A stretch of 51,946 nt of DNA from Snodgrassella alvi (GCF_002777745.1 NZ_MEIO01000052.1:1-51946), one strand, 5' to 3'; counted from the stretch's first letter, positions 9,263 through 18,652 are shown. The notes: a model not told the origin generated them from the sequence alone. Made by a program: numbers and translations.

Positions 9263-9298
9263 ACAAAAACGGGCAGGAATTTCTGTGCCCGTTTTTGT
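9263..9298 (+). terminator. Rho-independent terminator of tldD
   Basis: A perfect 13-bp stem (ACAAAAACGGGCA / TGCCCGTTTTTGT) starts 19 bp after the tldD stop and is followed by more T residues. Confidence 0.92.
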
Positions 9299-10030
9299 TT
9301 TTAATCGGACCAGTGTGTACCTTAATCATGGTTTACGCTTACATTCCCTGAAGAGTAGCATATTTGGTTTTTTATTGTGGTTATTAAAGTGAAATTTGCA
9401 TTTTTTCTGGTATAGATAATATTTATCCTGCGCTAAACACGGCCAGCCGCCGCCTGCCAATGATCAAATGAAGCAATCTGCTGAGTTTTTCTTCCGGCTT
9501 AGCAAGCGATCATTTTTATTATGCAGGTGGGTTCGTTTACTTTTTCCACCATCAGTCAAGATATCATCCGGATATCAGCAGTATGCTGGTTAAGCGCACT
9601 GATATTCGGTTCACGACAGAGAATTTTCTGTAACCTTCGGCGGGTAGCGCTCGGGGATTATTCCTACACATACTTTATCGTTCTGACACAATAAATCATA
9701 AACAGAATTTTTATCTGTAATGCTGCGATGATGGTTATTCAACGGCTAAAGGATAACCAATGTTTGTGGTTATGCCAAAATCAATCAGCAAATCTAATGC
9801 CAATGACGACACTATTCAGCTTACCAGCTTAGATAGGCTTACTGACACTAATTTAATGTATGTTTCTTATCTGCTCAATTCCTGATGCAGGTGAATCTTT
9901 TATATTTAAATGTATGATATAACGAAATTTAGTTTCTGTTATGTGGGTATAGTAGTAATATTTGTTAAATATTTTTATAACACTGCTTTAATCTGTTTTT
10001 TCCAACCTAAGTTATTCTGTGAGTCGCTAT
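9299..10030. other. Gene-poor spacer
   Basis: About 730 bp without a convincing gene. GATAATATTTATC (about 9416-9428) resembles a Fur-type 6-1-6 half-array with one mismatch, but there is no obvious target gene close by. A 41-codon ORF near 9468 has no start signal and was not annotated. The last 100 bp are A/T-rich and probably carry the promoter of the secreted-protein gene that follows. Confidence 0.4.
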
Positions 10031-10642
10031 ATGTTTGTTACCTCAAAAATCAAATCTAATCTAAATCTGATAAAGTTTATGATAATCGGTATTTTATTAA
10101 GCTTAAACTTTAATCTTGCCATGGCACAGGATGTAACAGGCGATGCAGCACCGCAGGCGCGGATACGCATATTCGGGCAAAACGGTAAGCCTACCAATAT
10201 GAAATACCGTTTTCAGGGACATGTGGTCAAAGAATCAACCGGCGGCAATATGGGTGGTGCGTTTGCTTCTATGTTGGGCATAGCCCGTAACAGCACCATC
10301 GGCATACCAGCCACGACCACTCTGGAAACTATGAAGCAACACAATCACAATCTGTCTAAGCTGTATTACCGTGAATTCACTATCCCGGCCAATATACCCA
10401 TTACTATATCCAATGCTATCATTGGTCTGACCAACGTTAATAATACTCATCATGATGGAAAGATAATTAATTATCAGCCATCATGTCAAAGTAACAAGCT
10501 TACATTTGTAGCTAAACCCGGCAAAGATTATGAAGCAGTTGCCGCGTCCACATCAGCCCAGTGTGGTGTTATTCTGCTGGAAGTAAATGCAGATGGTTCA
10601 ACTACACCTCTGGTTAATGTAGAAGAATCTGCTGATCATTAA
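10031..10642 (+). CDS. Secreted protein of unknown function
   Basis: I do not recognise the family. The 203-residue product has a classical Sec signal peptide: a basic N-region, a hydrophobic core IIGILLSLNFNLAMA, and a likely cleavage after AMA before QDVTGDAA. The mature part of about 170 residues begins with a beta-type segment (ARIRIFGQNGKPTN), contains a glycine-rich stretch GGNMGGAFASMLG, and has two cysteines (YQPSCQS and SAQCGVI) that could form a periplasmic disulfide. The ending is acidic. A GTG 12 bp upstream (10019) and an ATG at 10079 are alternative starts, and none has a strong Shine-Dalgarno. It stands alone, with wide spacers on both sides. Confidence 0.7.
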   Translation: MFVTSKIKSNLNLIKFMIIGILLSLNFNLAMAQDVTGDAAPQARIRIFGQNGKPTNMKYRFQGHVVKESTGGNMGGAFASMLGIARNSTIGIPATTTLETMKQHNHNLSKLYYREFTIPANIPITISNAIIGLTNVNNTHHDGKIINYQPSCQSNKLTFVAKPGKDYEAVAASTSAQCGVILLEVNADGSTTPLVNVEESADH

Positions 10643-11155
10643 AGCGTCCACTTTATATTGCCTGATTCACTCTTATATTCACTGTCACAAATATAACGCT
10701 GCTATAGCAAAATCATTTAATCCGGCTTACTGGTCAGATTGCTGTTGGCTGAAAAAATTAAGCATGCATGTAAAGTCTGCAACTATTTGGGCAAAAGATG
10801 CATGCGGCAATGCGTTTTTATCCCGATAAAGTCCTGCTGGTCAGGCATTTTCGGTGTAGCACAAGGAACACAAGGCATCTATTTTCTGTTTTTTCTTATA
10901 CGGAAAAGAAAGTGTTTCCTGACACTTCTGAATAAAACTTCAAATCTGCCGGCATTTGCCATCAGCAAAAACCAGCCTAAACGCCTGTACCTGTTTTATA
11001 TTTTTCTATAGCTTTTTAACCGGCTATTTACAGTGATGACTACAGCATCTTGCGGTTTGCCTGTCTGTAAAATCAACCATACAAAACAAAAAAGTGATTG
11101 GCTTTGCCAGATAAAATTTTCTGGCAAATACAACCACTTTTTATTAATACAATAA
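10643..11155. other. Spacer with a terminator hairpin
   Basis: A 90-codon frame at 10739-11011 is cysteine-rich, has no Shine-Dalgarno and matches nothing I know; I regard it as chance. The right end holds the hairpin at 11089-11143. Confidence 0.5.
11089..11143 (-). terminator. Long imperfect hairpin, terminator of the 42-residue lipoprotein gene
   Basis: AAAAAGTG pairs with CACTTTTT at the outside, and TTGCCAG pairs with CTGGCAA inside. T/A runs on both flanks would let it act in either direction. It lies 13 bp beyond the stop of the small lipoprotein gene. Confidence 0.7.
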
Positions 11156-11284
11156 TTAATTAGATTCTACTGCGGCATTTACATCGCTATAAGGAGCTTC
11201 TTTCGTAGCAGAATGTGTAGTTGCACAAGCAGACAGCAACATGGCAGCCAATAAAGCACTAATTCCCAATAATTTTTTCATCAT
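11156..11284 (-). CDS. Small lipoprotein, 42 residues
   Basis: A short gene with good signals: Shine-Dalgarno AAAGGA five bases before ATGATG, a signal peptide MMKKLLGISALLAAM, and a lipobox LLSAC with the modified cysteine at residue 20. The mature peptide is only 23 residues and ends APYSDVNAAVESN. It resembles the neighbouring 46-residue lipoprotein at 11465-11605 in size, lipobox position and the tail pattern A-Y-x-x-(V/I)-x-x-x-V-E-S, so the two look like paralogues. Function is unknown; entericidin-like small lipoproteins are comparable in size. A terminator follows directly. Confidence 0.8.
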   Translation of the reverse strand: MMKKLLGISALLAAMLLSACATTHSATKEAPYSDVNAAVESN

Positions 11285-11464
11285 AGTGTCCTTTGTGATT
11301 GGTTTGAAAAACTGTTTAGGTAATCCGATTTCACTTTACCACTATAACAATTAGTGCATACAAATTTTGCACTTTCTTAATTGCAGAATATAACCTTATT
11401 ACGACACTAATCAATTTATGTACAACAATAATTTATACCAGCCAGGTTAGCTTGGCCAGTAAAC

Positions 11465-11605
11465 TTAATGACCAGTATGCGACGATTCCACCCCGCCTTT
11501 GATCTGGCCATATGCCTCAGTCTGGCTACCACCTGTGCCATTACTGGCACAAGCAGCTAATACGAGTACACTGCATAACAGGCTTAGAGATAAAAGTTTC
11601 TTCAT
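11465..11605 (-). CDS. Small lipoprotein, 46 residues
   Basis: The product starts MKKLLSLSLLCSVLVL and carries the lipobox LVLAAC (modified Cys about residue 19). A mature peptide of 28 residues follows, with a Gly/Ser/Thr linker and the tail EAYGQIKGGVESSHTGH. AAAGGATA lies about seven bases before the start. It is transcribed in the same direction as the 42-residue lipoprotein gene 180 bp downstream, but the gap suggests separate promoters. It starts 20 bp after the stop of the gamma-carbonic-anhydrase-like gene and could be cotranscribed with it. Function is not known. Confidence 0.8.
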   Translation of the reverse strand: MKKLLSLSLLCSVLVLAACASNGTGGSQTEAYGQIKGGVESSHTGH

Positions 11606-11624
11606 TCCATTATCCTTTCATTTA

Positions 11625-12164
11625 TCAAGAGTTAATCTGATAATTTCGCATAAGCTTAACATAATGCGCCGCAGAATATGGTAAAAACTCGCGTTCTTTT
11701 TCCGTTAACGGGCGAATTTGTTGCACTGGCGAACCCATATACAGATAGCCACTGGCCAATCGTTTGCGCGGCGGAACCAGACTGCCGGCACCGATCATCA
11801 CCTCATCTTCAATAATGGCATCATCCAGCACTATTGAATTGATACCCACCAGAACACGATTACCAATGGTACAACCATGCAAATTAACATGATGGCCAAT
11901 AGTTACATCTTCACCGATAAGCAATGGTGAACCTTCCGGCTTCGCAGCGGTTTTATGGCTCACGTGCAGCATACAGTGATCCTGAACATTGCTTCTGGCA
12001 CCGATTTGCATACTGTTTACATCTGCACGAATCACCGCAAACGGCCACACAGATACCTGTTCATGCAAAATCACATCCCCGATAAGCACTGCCATATCAT
12101 CTATATAACAAGTATCAGCAATTTGTGGTTGCGTATTCAAATAAGAACGAATATTGTTTTTCAT
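11625..12164 (-). CDS. yrdA: Gamma-carbonic-anhydrase-like hexapeptide-repeat protein (YrdA/PaaY type)
   Basis: A 179-residue left-handed beta-helix protein of the YrdA/PaaY group: successive hexapeptide turns run from about residue 25 to 130 (IGDVILHEQVSVWPFAVIRADV, with further turns in IGARSNVQDHC, IGEDVTIGHH and IGNRVLVGINS). The metal-binding histidines of the gamma class are visible in DHCMLHVSH and IGHHVNLHG. The group binds zinc or iron at trimer interfaces; carbonic anhydrase activity is often weak or undemonstrated. Length is typical (about 180). The gene is divergent from oligopeptidase A, about 130 bp between starts. The symbol denotes the family, not a proven orthologue. Confidence 0.9.
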   Translation of the reverse strand: MKNNIRSYLNTQPQIADTCYIDDMAVLIGDVILHEQVSVWPFAVIRADVNSMQIGARSNVQDHCMLHVSHKTAAKPEGSPLLIGEDVTIGHHVNLHGCTIGNRVLVGINSIVLDDAIIEDEVMIGAGSLVPPRKRLASGYLYMGSPVQQIRPLTEKEREFLPYSAAHYVKLMRNYQINS

Positions 12165-12293
12165 GGTTTTGACCTTATCCTATTGCATTATACAGCATCA
12201 TTTATAGCAGAAGATAAACAGCAGCTCCTGCTCCTTCCACCCGATTTACCTGAAAAACCGCAAATTTACAGGTATTTTTCTGATGAGAATACT

Positions 12294-14393
12294 ATGTCTG
12301 AAAATGTTTTGTTGAATCTGGACAGCGAACCACGCTTTGATGCCATCAGCGCTAATGATATTGAACCGGCCATGACTGAAGCCATGAATCAGGCTAATAC
12401 AGCTATTACTGCATTGAAAGCAGAGTCTGGCATAAACTGGAATAACACGGTAGAAGCTTTAACCAATATTACTGAACGTGTTGGCCGTATCTGGGGAGTA
12501 GTTGCCCATTTAAACAGTGTGGCCGATACCCCTGAATTACGTGCAGCTTATAATGCTTTGATGCCGAAAGTGAGCGAGTTTTTCACTGCCATCAGTCAGG
12601 ATATCGATTTATATGAGCGCTTCAAGAGTATTAAGGCCAGTGCAGAATATGCACAGCTGAGCACAGCACAGCAAACCAAGCTGAATCATGATTTACGCGA
12701 TTTCGTCCTGAGTGGCGCAGAACTGCCGGCACAGGAACAAGCTGAATTTGCTGCATTGCAGGCAGAGGGAGCTCAACTTTCCGCCGCATTCAGCCAGAAT
12801 GTCCTTGATGCCACCGACGCGTTTGCATTGTATTTTGCCAATGGTGAAGCACTGGCCGGTAAAGAGAATGCATCCGGCCACAGCAGTACCGCTGCCGATT
12901 TTGCCCACGACAGCGAAATCAGCGGGCTGACAGAAGAAGCTCTGGCTATGTTTGCCGCAGCAGCTCAAGCCGAGGGTAAAACCGGCTATAAAATCGGCCT
13001 GCAAATGCCGCATTATCTGGCGGTAATGCAATATGCGCACAACCGTGAACTGCGCCGGCAGCTTTATCATGCCTACTCAACCCGAGCCAGCGAACTGGGT
13101 GAAGCAAAATGGGACAATACCGCCAATATCAATCGTATTCTGCAAATCGCCGCACGTGAAGCACAATTGCTCGGTTTCCAGAATTATGCTGAACTGTCTC
13201 TGGCCACCAAGATGGCCGATACGCCGGAACAAGTACTGACATTCCTGCAAGACTTGGCCAGCCGCGCCAAACCATTTGCTGAAAAAGATCTGGCAGAAGT
13301 GAAAGCATTCGCCCATGAACAGCTCGGACTGGATGATTTACAACCATGGGATGTTACCTATGCCAGTGAAAAACTGCGTCAGGCCAAGTATGCATTCAGC
13401 CAGACTGAGGTAAAAAAATACTTCCCGGCTGATCGTGTTCTGGCTGGCCTGTTTGCTCAGATTGATAAATTGTACGGTGTGCATTTTATTGAAAAACAAG
13501 TACCGGTATGGCACCCAGATGTACGCTATTATGAGCTGGAGCAGGGCGGTGCCATTATTGGCGGCGTATACATGGATCTGTATGCACGTGCCGGTAAACG
13601 CGGTGGCGCATGGATGAATGACTACCGCGGCCGCCGCCGTTTCACCAGCGGAGATCATACCGGCCAGCTCCAGACACCGATTGCCTATCTGGTATGCAAC
13701 TTTACCCCGCCTGTAGCCGGTAATACCGCACGCCTGAGCCACGATGAAATCCTGACCCTGTTCCATGAAACCGGCCACGGTCTGCACCATCTGCTTACGC
13801 AGGTAGATGAGCTGGGTGTATCCGGCATTAATGGCGTGGAATGGGATGCAGTGGAAATGCCCAGCCAGTTTATGGAAAACTTTGTCTGGGAATACGATGT
13901 GCTGGCAGGTATGAGCAGCCATCAGGATACCGGTGCCATGCTGCCTAAAGAGCTTTACGACAAAATGCTGGCGGCCAAAAATTTCCAGACCGGTCTGTTT
14001 ATGCTGCGCCAGATGGAGTTTGCTCAGTTTGACATGGAAATCTACAGCCATCCGGGCTGCGACTGGCAGCAAACCTTGCAGGAAGTACGCCGCAGAGTAG
14101 CAGTGATGCCACAGCCAGATTTTAACCGCTTTGCCCATTCATTCAGCCATATCTTTGCCGGTGGTTATTCTGCTGGTTACTACAGCTACAGCTGGGCGGA
14201 AGTCCTTTCCGCCGATATCTATGCTGCGTTTGAGGAAGAAGCAGATGCAGCTACCACAGGCAGGCGCTTCTGGCGTGAAGTCCTCGCGGCAGGCGGTTCC
14301 CGCCCGGCCATGGAGTCATTCAAAGCTTTCCGCGGCCGCGAGCCACAAATAGATGCACTGTTGCGTCATTGTGGTTTTAATGAAGCAGCCTGA
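12294..14393 (+). CDS. prlC: Oligopeptidase A (M3 family zinc peptidase)
   Basis: A cytoplasmic M3 metallopeptidase that cleaves small peptides and signal-peptide remnants. The zinc site is the HExxH in LFHETGHGLHHLL at about residue 470, with the downstream glutamate in the conserved GVEWDAVEMPSQFMENF. The C-terminal SHIFAGGYSAGYYSYSWAEVLSADIY is the family signature. A longer frame opens at 11955, but it overlaps the divergent yrdA gene and adds non-homologous sequence. ATG 12294 gives MSENVLLNLD and 699 residues (E. coli OpdA is 680). The GC content and codon use are those of a core gene. A strong terminator follows the stop. Confidence 0.95.
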   Translation: MSENVLLNLDSEPRFDAISANDIEPAMTEAMNQANTAITALKAESGINWNNTVEALTNITERVGRIWGVVAHLNSVADTPELRAAYNALMPKVSEFFTAISQDIDLYERFKSIKASAEYAQLSTAQQTKLNHDLRDFVLSGAELPAQEQAEFAALQAEGAQLSAAFSQNVLDATDAFALYFANGEALAGKENASGHSSTAADFAHDSEISGLTEEALAMFAAAAQAEGKTGYKIGLQMPHYLAVMQYAHNRELRRQLYHAYSTRASELGEAKWDNTANINRILQIAAREAQLLGFQNYAELSLATKMADTPEQVLTFLQDLASRAKPFAEKDLAEVKAFAHEQLGLDDLQPWDVTYASEKLRQAKYAFSQTEVKKYFPADRVLAGLFAQIDKLYGVHFIEKQVPVWHPDVRYYELEQGGAIIGGVYMDLYARAGKRGGAWMNDYRGRRRFTSGDHTGQLQTPIAYLVCNFTPPVAGNTARLSHDEILTLFHETGHGLHHLLTQVDELGVSGINGVEWDAVEMPSQFMENFVWEYDVLAGMSSHQDTGAMLPKELYDKMLAAKNFQTGLFMLRQMEFAQFDMEIYSHPGCDWQQTLQEVRRRVAVMPQPDFNRFAHSFSHIFAGGYSAGYYSYSWAEVLSADIYAAFEEEADAATTGRRFWREVLAAGGSRPAMESFKAFRGREPQIDALLRHCGFNEAA

Positions 14394-14412
14394 ATTTAGG
14401 CTCAATACAGAC

Positions 14413-14439
14413 AACGCGGTGTATTACACCGCGTTTTTA
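14413..14439 (+). terminator. Terminator of prlC
   Basis: A perfect 10-bp stem AACGCGGTGT / ACACCGCGTT with a 3-nt loop, 20 bp after the prlC stop, followed by TTTAT. Confidence 0.92.
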
Positions 14440-14679
14440 TTTGACCAGAGTTTGGGCAGATATTGTGTTAGCCATTCAGAATCAGACAGAAATTTTGCCA
14501 GCATTTAGAATAACTACCATTAAATCTATGCCGATATATTAAAATTTATTTTAAAAACAGTCTGTTTTTTTAAAACCAGCTTATTAACCCTTAACATGAT
14601 CATGCTAAAAACTTAGCCATATTAATAAAAAATAATTAACATGCTATGATTTGGCTACTGCTTCTGACAATTGGCATAG

Positions 14680-16392
14680 ATGAAGAAAATGGTTAATACA
14701 AATAAAAACTATTGGTTTTTAGGAGCTTGTTTTAATGATAATGATGACCAGAGTGAAAATTTTATCAACAAAGGCGAGTGGCTATACAACGGCAATAATA
14801 GCAAGGATATGGAGCTGATTCGTTTAATTAGTACTGGTGATCAGGTTGCAATCAAGGCTACTTACGTACAAACGGATGATTTGCCTTTCGATACGCAAGG
14901 CTACCCTGTTCCGGTAATGAAAATTAAAGCCATCGGTACTGTTATCGACAATCCTGGCGATGGTAAATCCCTGAAAATCGAGTGGCAAAAATGTACACCT
15001 GAAAAAAAATGGTATTTTTATACCAGCTTAAAAACTATCTGGCAGGTAAATACTTCCAACTGGAAATCTGAGCAATTAGTTAATTTTACCTTTCATAATC
15101 AGCCTCAGGATATCAACAAATTTTGCAACGCACCCTATTGGCGGGAACGTTTTGGTGATATCAATCTTGCTAAACAACAATTAAATGACATTGTAAATCA
15201 GGTGCAGGAAAATAATGGCTGGAAACAAACAGTACTGGGTTTCATTAAGACGCTTTGTCAGCAAAATGATAGCGATATTTTTACCCGACAACAATTTCTA
15301 ATTCAGTATCAGCAGCGGCTGCAAACTCTATACCCAAATAATAATACTATAGGCTATACCCTGAGCCGAACTCTTCAAGAATTACGCGATCAAAATATTT
15401 TACTTTTTATGGGAAAAGGGCAATATAAACTATTGAACTATAATCCTGATATTACAGATGAAAAAGATACTGATATTCTGAAGAGTATTGACCAGCCTGT
15501 AGTCAGAGAACCTTATACCCTGAATGACTTAATAGCAGAAGGCTGCTTTATCGACCCGGATCAGCTAGCAATCATTCAGGCAAGATTAACTGAAAAGAAA
15601 AACCTGATTTTACAAGGGCCACCCGGCACAGGAAAAACCTGGCTGGCCAAACGTTTGGCTAATCTGATAGTCGGTTATCGCGATTTTGATAATATTAAAG
15701 CGATCCAATTTCACCCGAATATGTCATACGAGGATTTTATCCGTGGCTATCGCCCATCCAGCAATGGCAAGCTTGAATTAATTGATGGGCCTTTTATCGA
15801 AATAGCCAATCAGGCAAGAAACGATGCCCATACAAATTATGTCATGGTAATTGAAGAAATTAATCGTGGTAATCCGGCACAGATTTTCGGAGAAATGCTA
15901 ACCCTGCTGGAAGCTAATAAGCGTACTGCCCATGAAGCACTCGAATTAACCTATAAGCGCGAACATGAAAAGGGCTTTTTTATTCCAGATAATCTGTACG
16001 TAATCGGTACCATGAATATTGCCGATCGCTCATTGGCGATGGTTGATTTTGCCTTACGGCGCCGCTTTGCATTTTTCAGTCTGCACCCAAATTTTGGTGA
16101 CAGGTGGTTGGAATATATGACTGAAAAAACCACTATCGCACCACAAAAGTTACTGAATTGGCAGCAACGTATGCACCAACTGAACCAGCTAATCAGTGAA
16201 GATCCGATGCTTGGGACTGCATTTACGATCGGACACAGCTACCTGACCAGTAATAAGGCTATAACTGATGCCGATAACTGGTTCAGAAATATCATTTATA
16301 CTGAAATTCAGCCCTTACTAGCAGAATACTGGTTTGATGAACCAAATAAAATTGAAGATGCCATAGAATTATTACTGTCTGATGCCAGCTAA
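14680..16392 (+). CDS. mcrB: McrB-like GTP-dependent restriction motor
   Basis: This is the AAA+ motor subunit of a type IV McrBC restriction system, which cuts modified foreign DNA. The AAA+ core has Walker A GPPGTGKT (313-320), Walker B VMVIEEINRG (388-397) and the McrB-type GTP signature as MNIADRS (445-451; usually MNTADRS), then RRRFAFF. The N-terminal 160 residues are not the classical McrB DNA-binding domain: they begin YWFLGACFND and contain GDQVAIKA...KIKAIGTV, which suggests an EVE/PUA-like modified-base reader. Residues about 185-253 look like a winged helix (YTLSRTLQELRDQNILLFMGKGQY). mcrC begins 5 bp after the stop. ATG 14689 is an alternative start. Confidence 0.9.
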   Translation: MKKMVNTNKNYWFLGACFNDNDDQSENFINKGEWLYNGNNSKDMELIRLISTGDQVAIKATYVQTDDLPFDTQGYPVPVMKIKAIGTVIDNPGDGKSLKIEWQKCTPEKKWYFYTSLKTIWQVNTSNWKSEQLVNFTFHNQPQDINKFCNAPYWRERFGDINLAKQQLNDIVNQVQENNGWKQTVLGFIKTLCQQNDSDIFTRQQFLIQYQQRLQTLYPNNNTIGYTLSRTLQELRDQNILLFMGKGQYKLLNYNPDITDEKDTDILKSIDQPVVREPYTLNDLIAEGCFIDPDQLAIIQARLTEKKNLILQGPPGTGKTWLAKRLANLIVGYRDFDNIKAIQFHPNMSYEDFIRGYRPSSNGKLELIDGPFIEIANQARNDAHTNYVMVIEEINRGNPAQIFGEMLTLLEANKRTAHEALELTYKREHEKGFFIPDNLYVIGTMNIADRSLAMVDFALRRRFAFFSLHPNFGDRWLEYMTEKTTIAPQKLLNWQQRMHQLNQLISEDPMLGTAFTIGHSYLTSNKAITDADNWFRNIIYTEIQPLLAEYWFDEPNKIEDAIELLLSDAS

Positions 16393-16397
16393 CTGTT

Positions 16398-17501
16398 ATG
16401 AATCTGTCTAATCAATCAACAGTAAAAACCACCGTAGCCACTGTACCTATTAGAAACATTTGGCTGCTTTTACTCTATGCTTCTGATCTGTATCAGACAC
16501 TTGGCGAACAGCAACGGGTACAACTGGAAAATAATCCGGAGGATCTGATCAAGCTGGTGGCCAAACTGTATTGTCAGGCCGTAGATAAAAGGCTGATGCG
16601 CTCATTATCCTGTGGCTATCAGCAACATACTCAGGTACTTAATCGTGTCAGGGGAAAAATAGATATGCTTGTCACAGCACGACAGCAATTACTGGAAAAA
16701 GGCCGAATTCAATGCCATTTTGATAATTTAACTATTGATACACCTAAAAACCGTTATATCCATGCGGCTGCACATGCCTTGCTGCTACAGTTACAGGATA
16801 AAATGCTAATTCGGCAATGCCAGAAAATCATCACCCGTTTTACGGCGCTGAAAATAGGTCAGTCAACCCACTATGACTATTTAACCGACTATTTCGATCA
16901 ATCAGGCAAGCAGGATAAAACTCTGCTCACCCTGTGCCGGCTGATTTTTAATCTGGCCATTCCCACTGAGCTGGCAGGTATACATCAGGTCGAACAGGTA
17001 AAGAAAACCGATCACTGGTTACGGCGTTTATTTGAAAAAGCAGTAGCTGGATTTTGCCGGGCAAACCTGAATAGCAACGATTGGAAAATAAGCACAGGCA
17101 AACGGTTATACTGGCAGCAGCAACAGGCTAGCTCTGGCATAAAAAATTTTCTGCCTAATATGCAAACAGATCTGATTATTGAGCATCGCAGCTGCAATCA
17201 TCGGCTGATTATTGATACCAAATGCACAAATATCCTAAAACCATCTCGGTTCAGCGAAAAAACATTTAGCAGTAATCATATTTATCAACTGTATGCTTAT
17301 CTCAAAAGCCAAGAGAATACCACTGATTCAGCTTCTCTAAATGTTTCGGGAATGTTACTGTACCCTACTATAGACAGTGAAGTTAGAGAACAAGTATTCA
17401 TTCAGGGTCATCACTTAAGCTTTAATACCATTGATTTAAGCCTAGACACAGCTCTTATCAGAAACAATCTATTAACCTTATTGAGTAAATGTGCCTGTTA
17501 A
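16398..17501 (+). CDS. mcrC: McrC-like endonuclease subunit
   Basis: The nuclease partner of McrB, 367 residues (E. coli McrC 348). The N-terminal part carries the typical IPIRNIWLLLLYASD-like segment (here VPIRNIW) and a long helical domain. The C-terminal PD-(D/E)xK fold is marked by MQTDL (Asp 258) and LIIDTKC (Asp 273, Lys 275), followed by HIYQLYAYL, a family-conserved helix. The gene is 5 bp behind mcrB, so translation is probably coupled. It ends facing the CoiA-like gene on the other strand, 92 bp away. The nuclease triad appears intact, so the system is likely functional. Confidence 0.9.
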   Translation: MNLSNQSTVKTTVATVPIRNIWLLLLYASDLYQTLGEQQRVQLENNPEDLIKLVAKLYCQAVDKRLMRSLSCGYQQHTQVLNRVRGKIDMLVTARQQLLEKGRIQCHFDNLTIDTPKNRYIHAAAHALLLQLQDKMLIRQCQKIITRFTALKIGQSTHYDYLTDYFDQSGKQDKTLLTLCRLIFNLAIPTELAGIHQVEQVKKTDHWLRRLFEKAVAGFCRANLNSNDWKISTGKRLYWQQQQASSGIKNFLPNMQTDLIIEHRSCNHRLIIDTKCTNILKPSRFSEKTFSSNHIYQLYAYLKSQENTTDSASLNVSGMLLYPTIDSEVREQVFIQGHHLSFNTIDLSLDTALIRNNLLTLLSKCAC

Positions 17502-17593
17502 TATATCGATTCGGATTTTTTGTTTTTTATTTAAAATATGGCAGCACGTAATAATTGATAAATTTTAGTTTACATTGATGTATTTAATAGTGA

Positions 17594-18652
17594 CTAGAAT
17601 AATGATTTTAATTTTTCCCACCAGCTCATAGATTCCAATTTTTGTAATTTAATTTGTAATTCTTTATTTATTCTTTCAGATTCTACTAACTTAATTTCTA
17701 AGGACTGACAGTTTTCATTTGCAATATTAAGCATTTCATTCATCTCTTTGTATTTATGAAGTAATTCCTGATTTAATCTGCTAGATTCTTCTAATTTATT
17801 TTCTGAACACAGAAAATTCTGCTTCTGAAAATTTAAATCTTCTTCTATCTTTTTGTATTTATCACTTATATCGTTCTTTTCTTGCTTGCATAGCTGAATT
17901 TGTTTTATATATGATTTAAGCTCTTCTTCTTTTAAATCCAATTGTTTTTGGTAATATAGATCTGAACTAGGATCTGAAACGATACGGCCATAAACCAGTT
18001 CAGTAAATGTTTTTGTTAAAAATTGATTGTAATTTTCTACATCCGTACTATCAAATATTTGTTTTTTAACTTCTTTTAAAAAACGAATTTTTTCTGATAT
18101 ATAAACTTCTATTATTGGTATATTATGGTTAAAGAAATCTTTTATTTTCTGAGGTTCGCATTTATGATTTACAACAACTTCAATTGCCACTTTACCATTC
18201 CATTTACTGGCTAGCTCACATTCAGAATCAAAATATCCTATCAGATCAGGGAAATAAAAATGCCCATTTTCAAACTGGAGCCGCGGCCCCTCTTGAAAAT
18301 GTGAAAAATTTAAATGGTAACATTCTTGTCCTATTACAAATTTTATTTTTTTTAATTCCGATAAAACTGAAATAGCTACAGAATGAGAAATTGATTCATT
18401 ATCTCCATTTTGGTTATTGCCACCTTTCATATTTTCAGTATATTTAAAAAAACCATTTTTAACTGGAGTCATTCTAGAGCGATTTGATTCATTTGTCTGA
18501 GTACTATAAAAAGTTAATTCATTATATTTTTCAGGAAAATTTTGTTTTATTTTCAAAACCTCCCATATATAAAATTTTCTCAGGCTTGAGTGTTGGCCTC
18601 GAATAAAATCGTTTTGTTTATTTTTAGCATATGCCCATATTTTTTTTACCAT
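17594..18652 (-). CDS. CoiA-like predicted nuclease with coiled-coil tail
   Basis: A 352-residue A/T-rich gene, probably horizontally acquired. The central domain has the pattern of CoiA-like PD-(D/E)xK proteins: FPDLIGYF (about 134-141), then KVAIEVVVNHK (about 154-164), then KIKDFFNHNIPIIEVYIS. The last matches the family helix-strand that ends in IEIDLS. The catalytic lysine is not in the usual ExK position (EVVV), as in other members of this group. Residues about 240-345 form a long coiled coil rich in Glu, Lys and Leu, and the protein ends in a Trp-containing peptide (SWWEKLKSLF). ATG 18652 is preferred over 18658: AGGAGT touches the upstream ATG but sits 6 bases before this one. Its place beside mcrBC suggests defence, which is inference. 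Confidence 0.65.
   Translation of the reverse strand: MVKKIWAYAKNKQNDFIRGQHSSLRKFYIWEVLKIKQNFPEKYNELTFYSTQTNESNRSRMTPVKNGFFKYTENMKGGNNQNGDNESISHSVAISVLSELKKIKFVIGQECYHLNFSHFQEGPRLQFENGHFYFPDLIGYFDSECELASKWNGKVAIEVVVNHKCEPQKIKDFFNHNIPIIEVYISEKIRFLKEVKKQIFDSTDVENYNQFLTKTFTELVYGRIVSDPSSDLYYQKQLDLKEEELKSYIKQIQLCKQEKNDISDKYKKIEEDLNFQKQNFLCSENKLEESSRLNQELLHKYKEMNEMLNIANENCQSLEIKLVESERINKELQIKLQKLESMSWWEKLKSLF

Noticed and set aside
10739-11011. A 90-codon plus-strand frame
   Set aside because: No ribosome-binding site, odd cysteine-rich composition, no recognisable domain, and it lies in a gene-poor spacer.
11955-12293. A 113-residue N-terminal extension of oligopeptidase A
   Set aside because: It overlaps the divergent yrdA gene, has no similarity to M3 peptidases, and the ATG at 12294 gives the family length.
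13338-14138. A 266-codon minus-strand frame inside prlC
   Set aside because: It is fully antisense to the M3 catalytic domain, which is intact with all motifs; no start signal or family resemblance.
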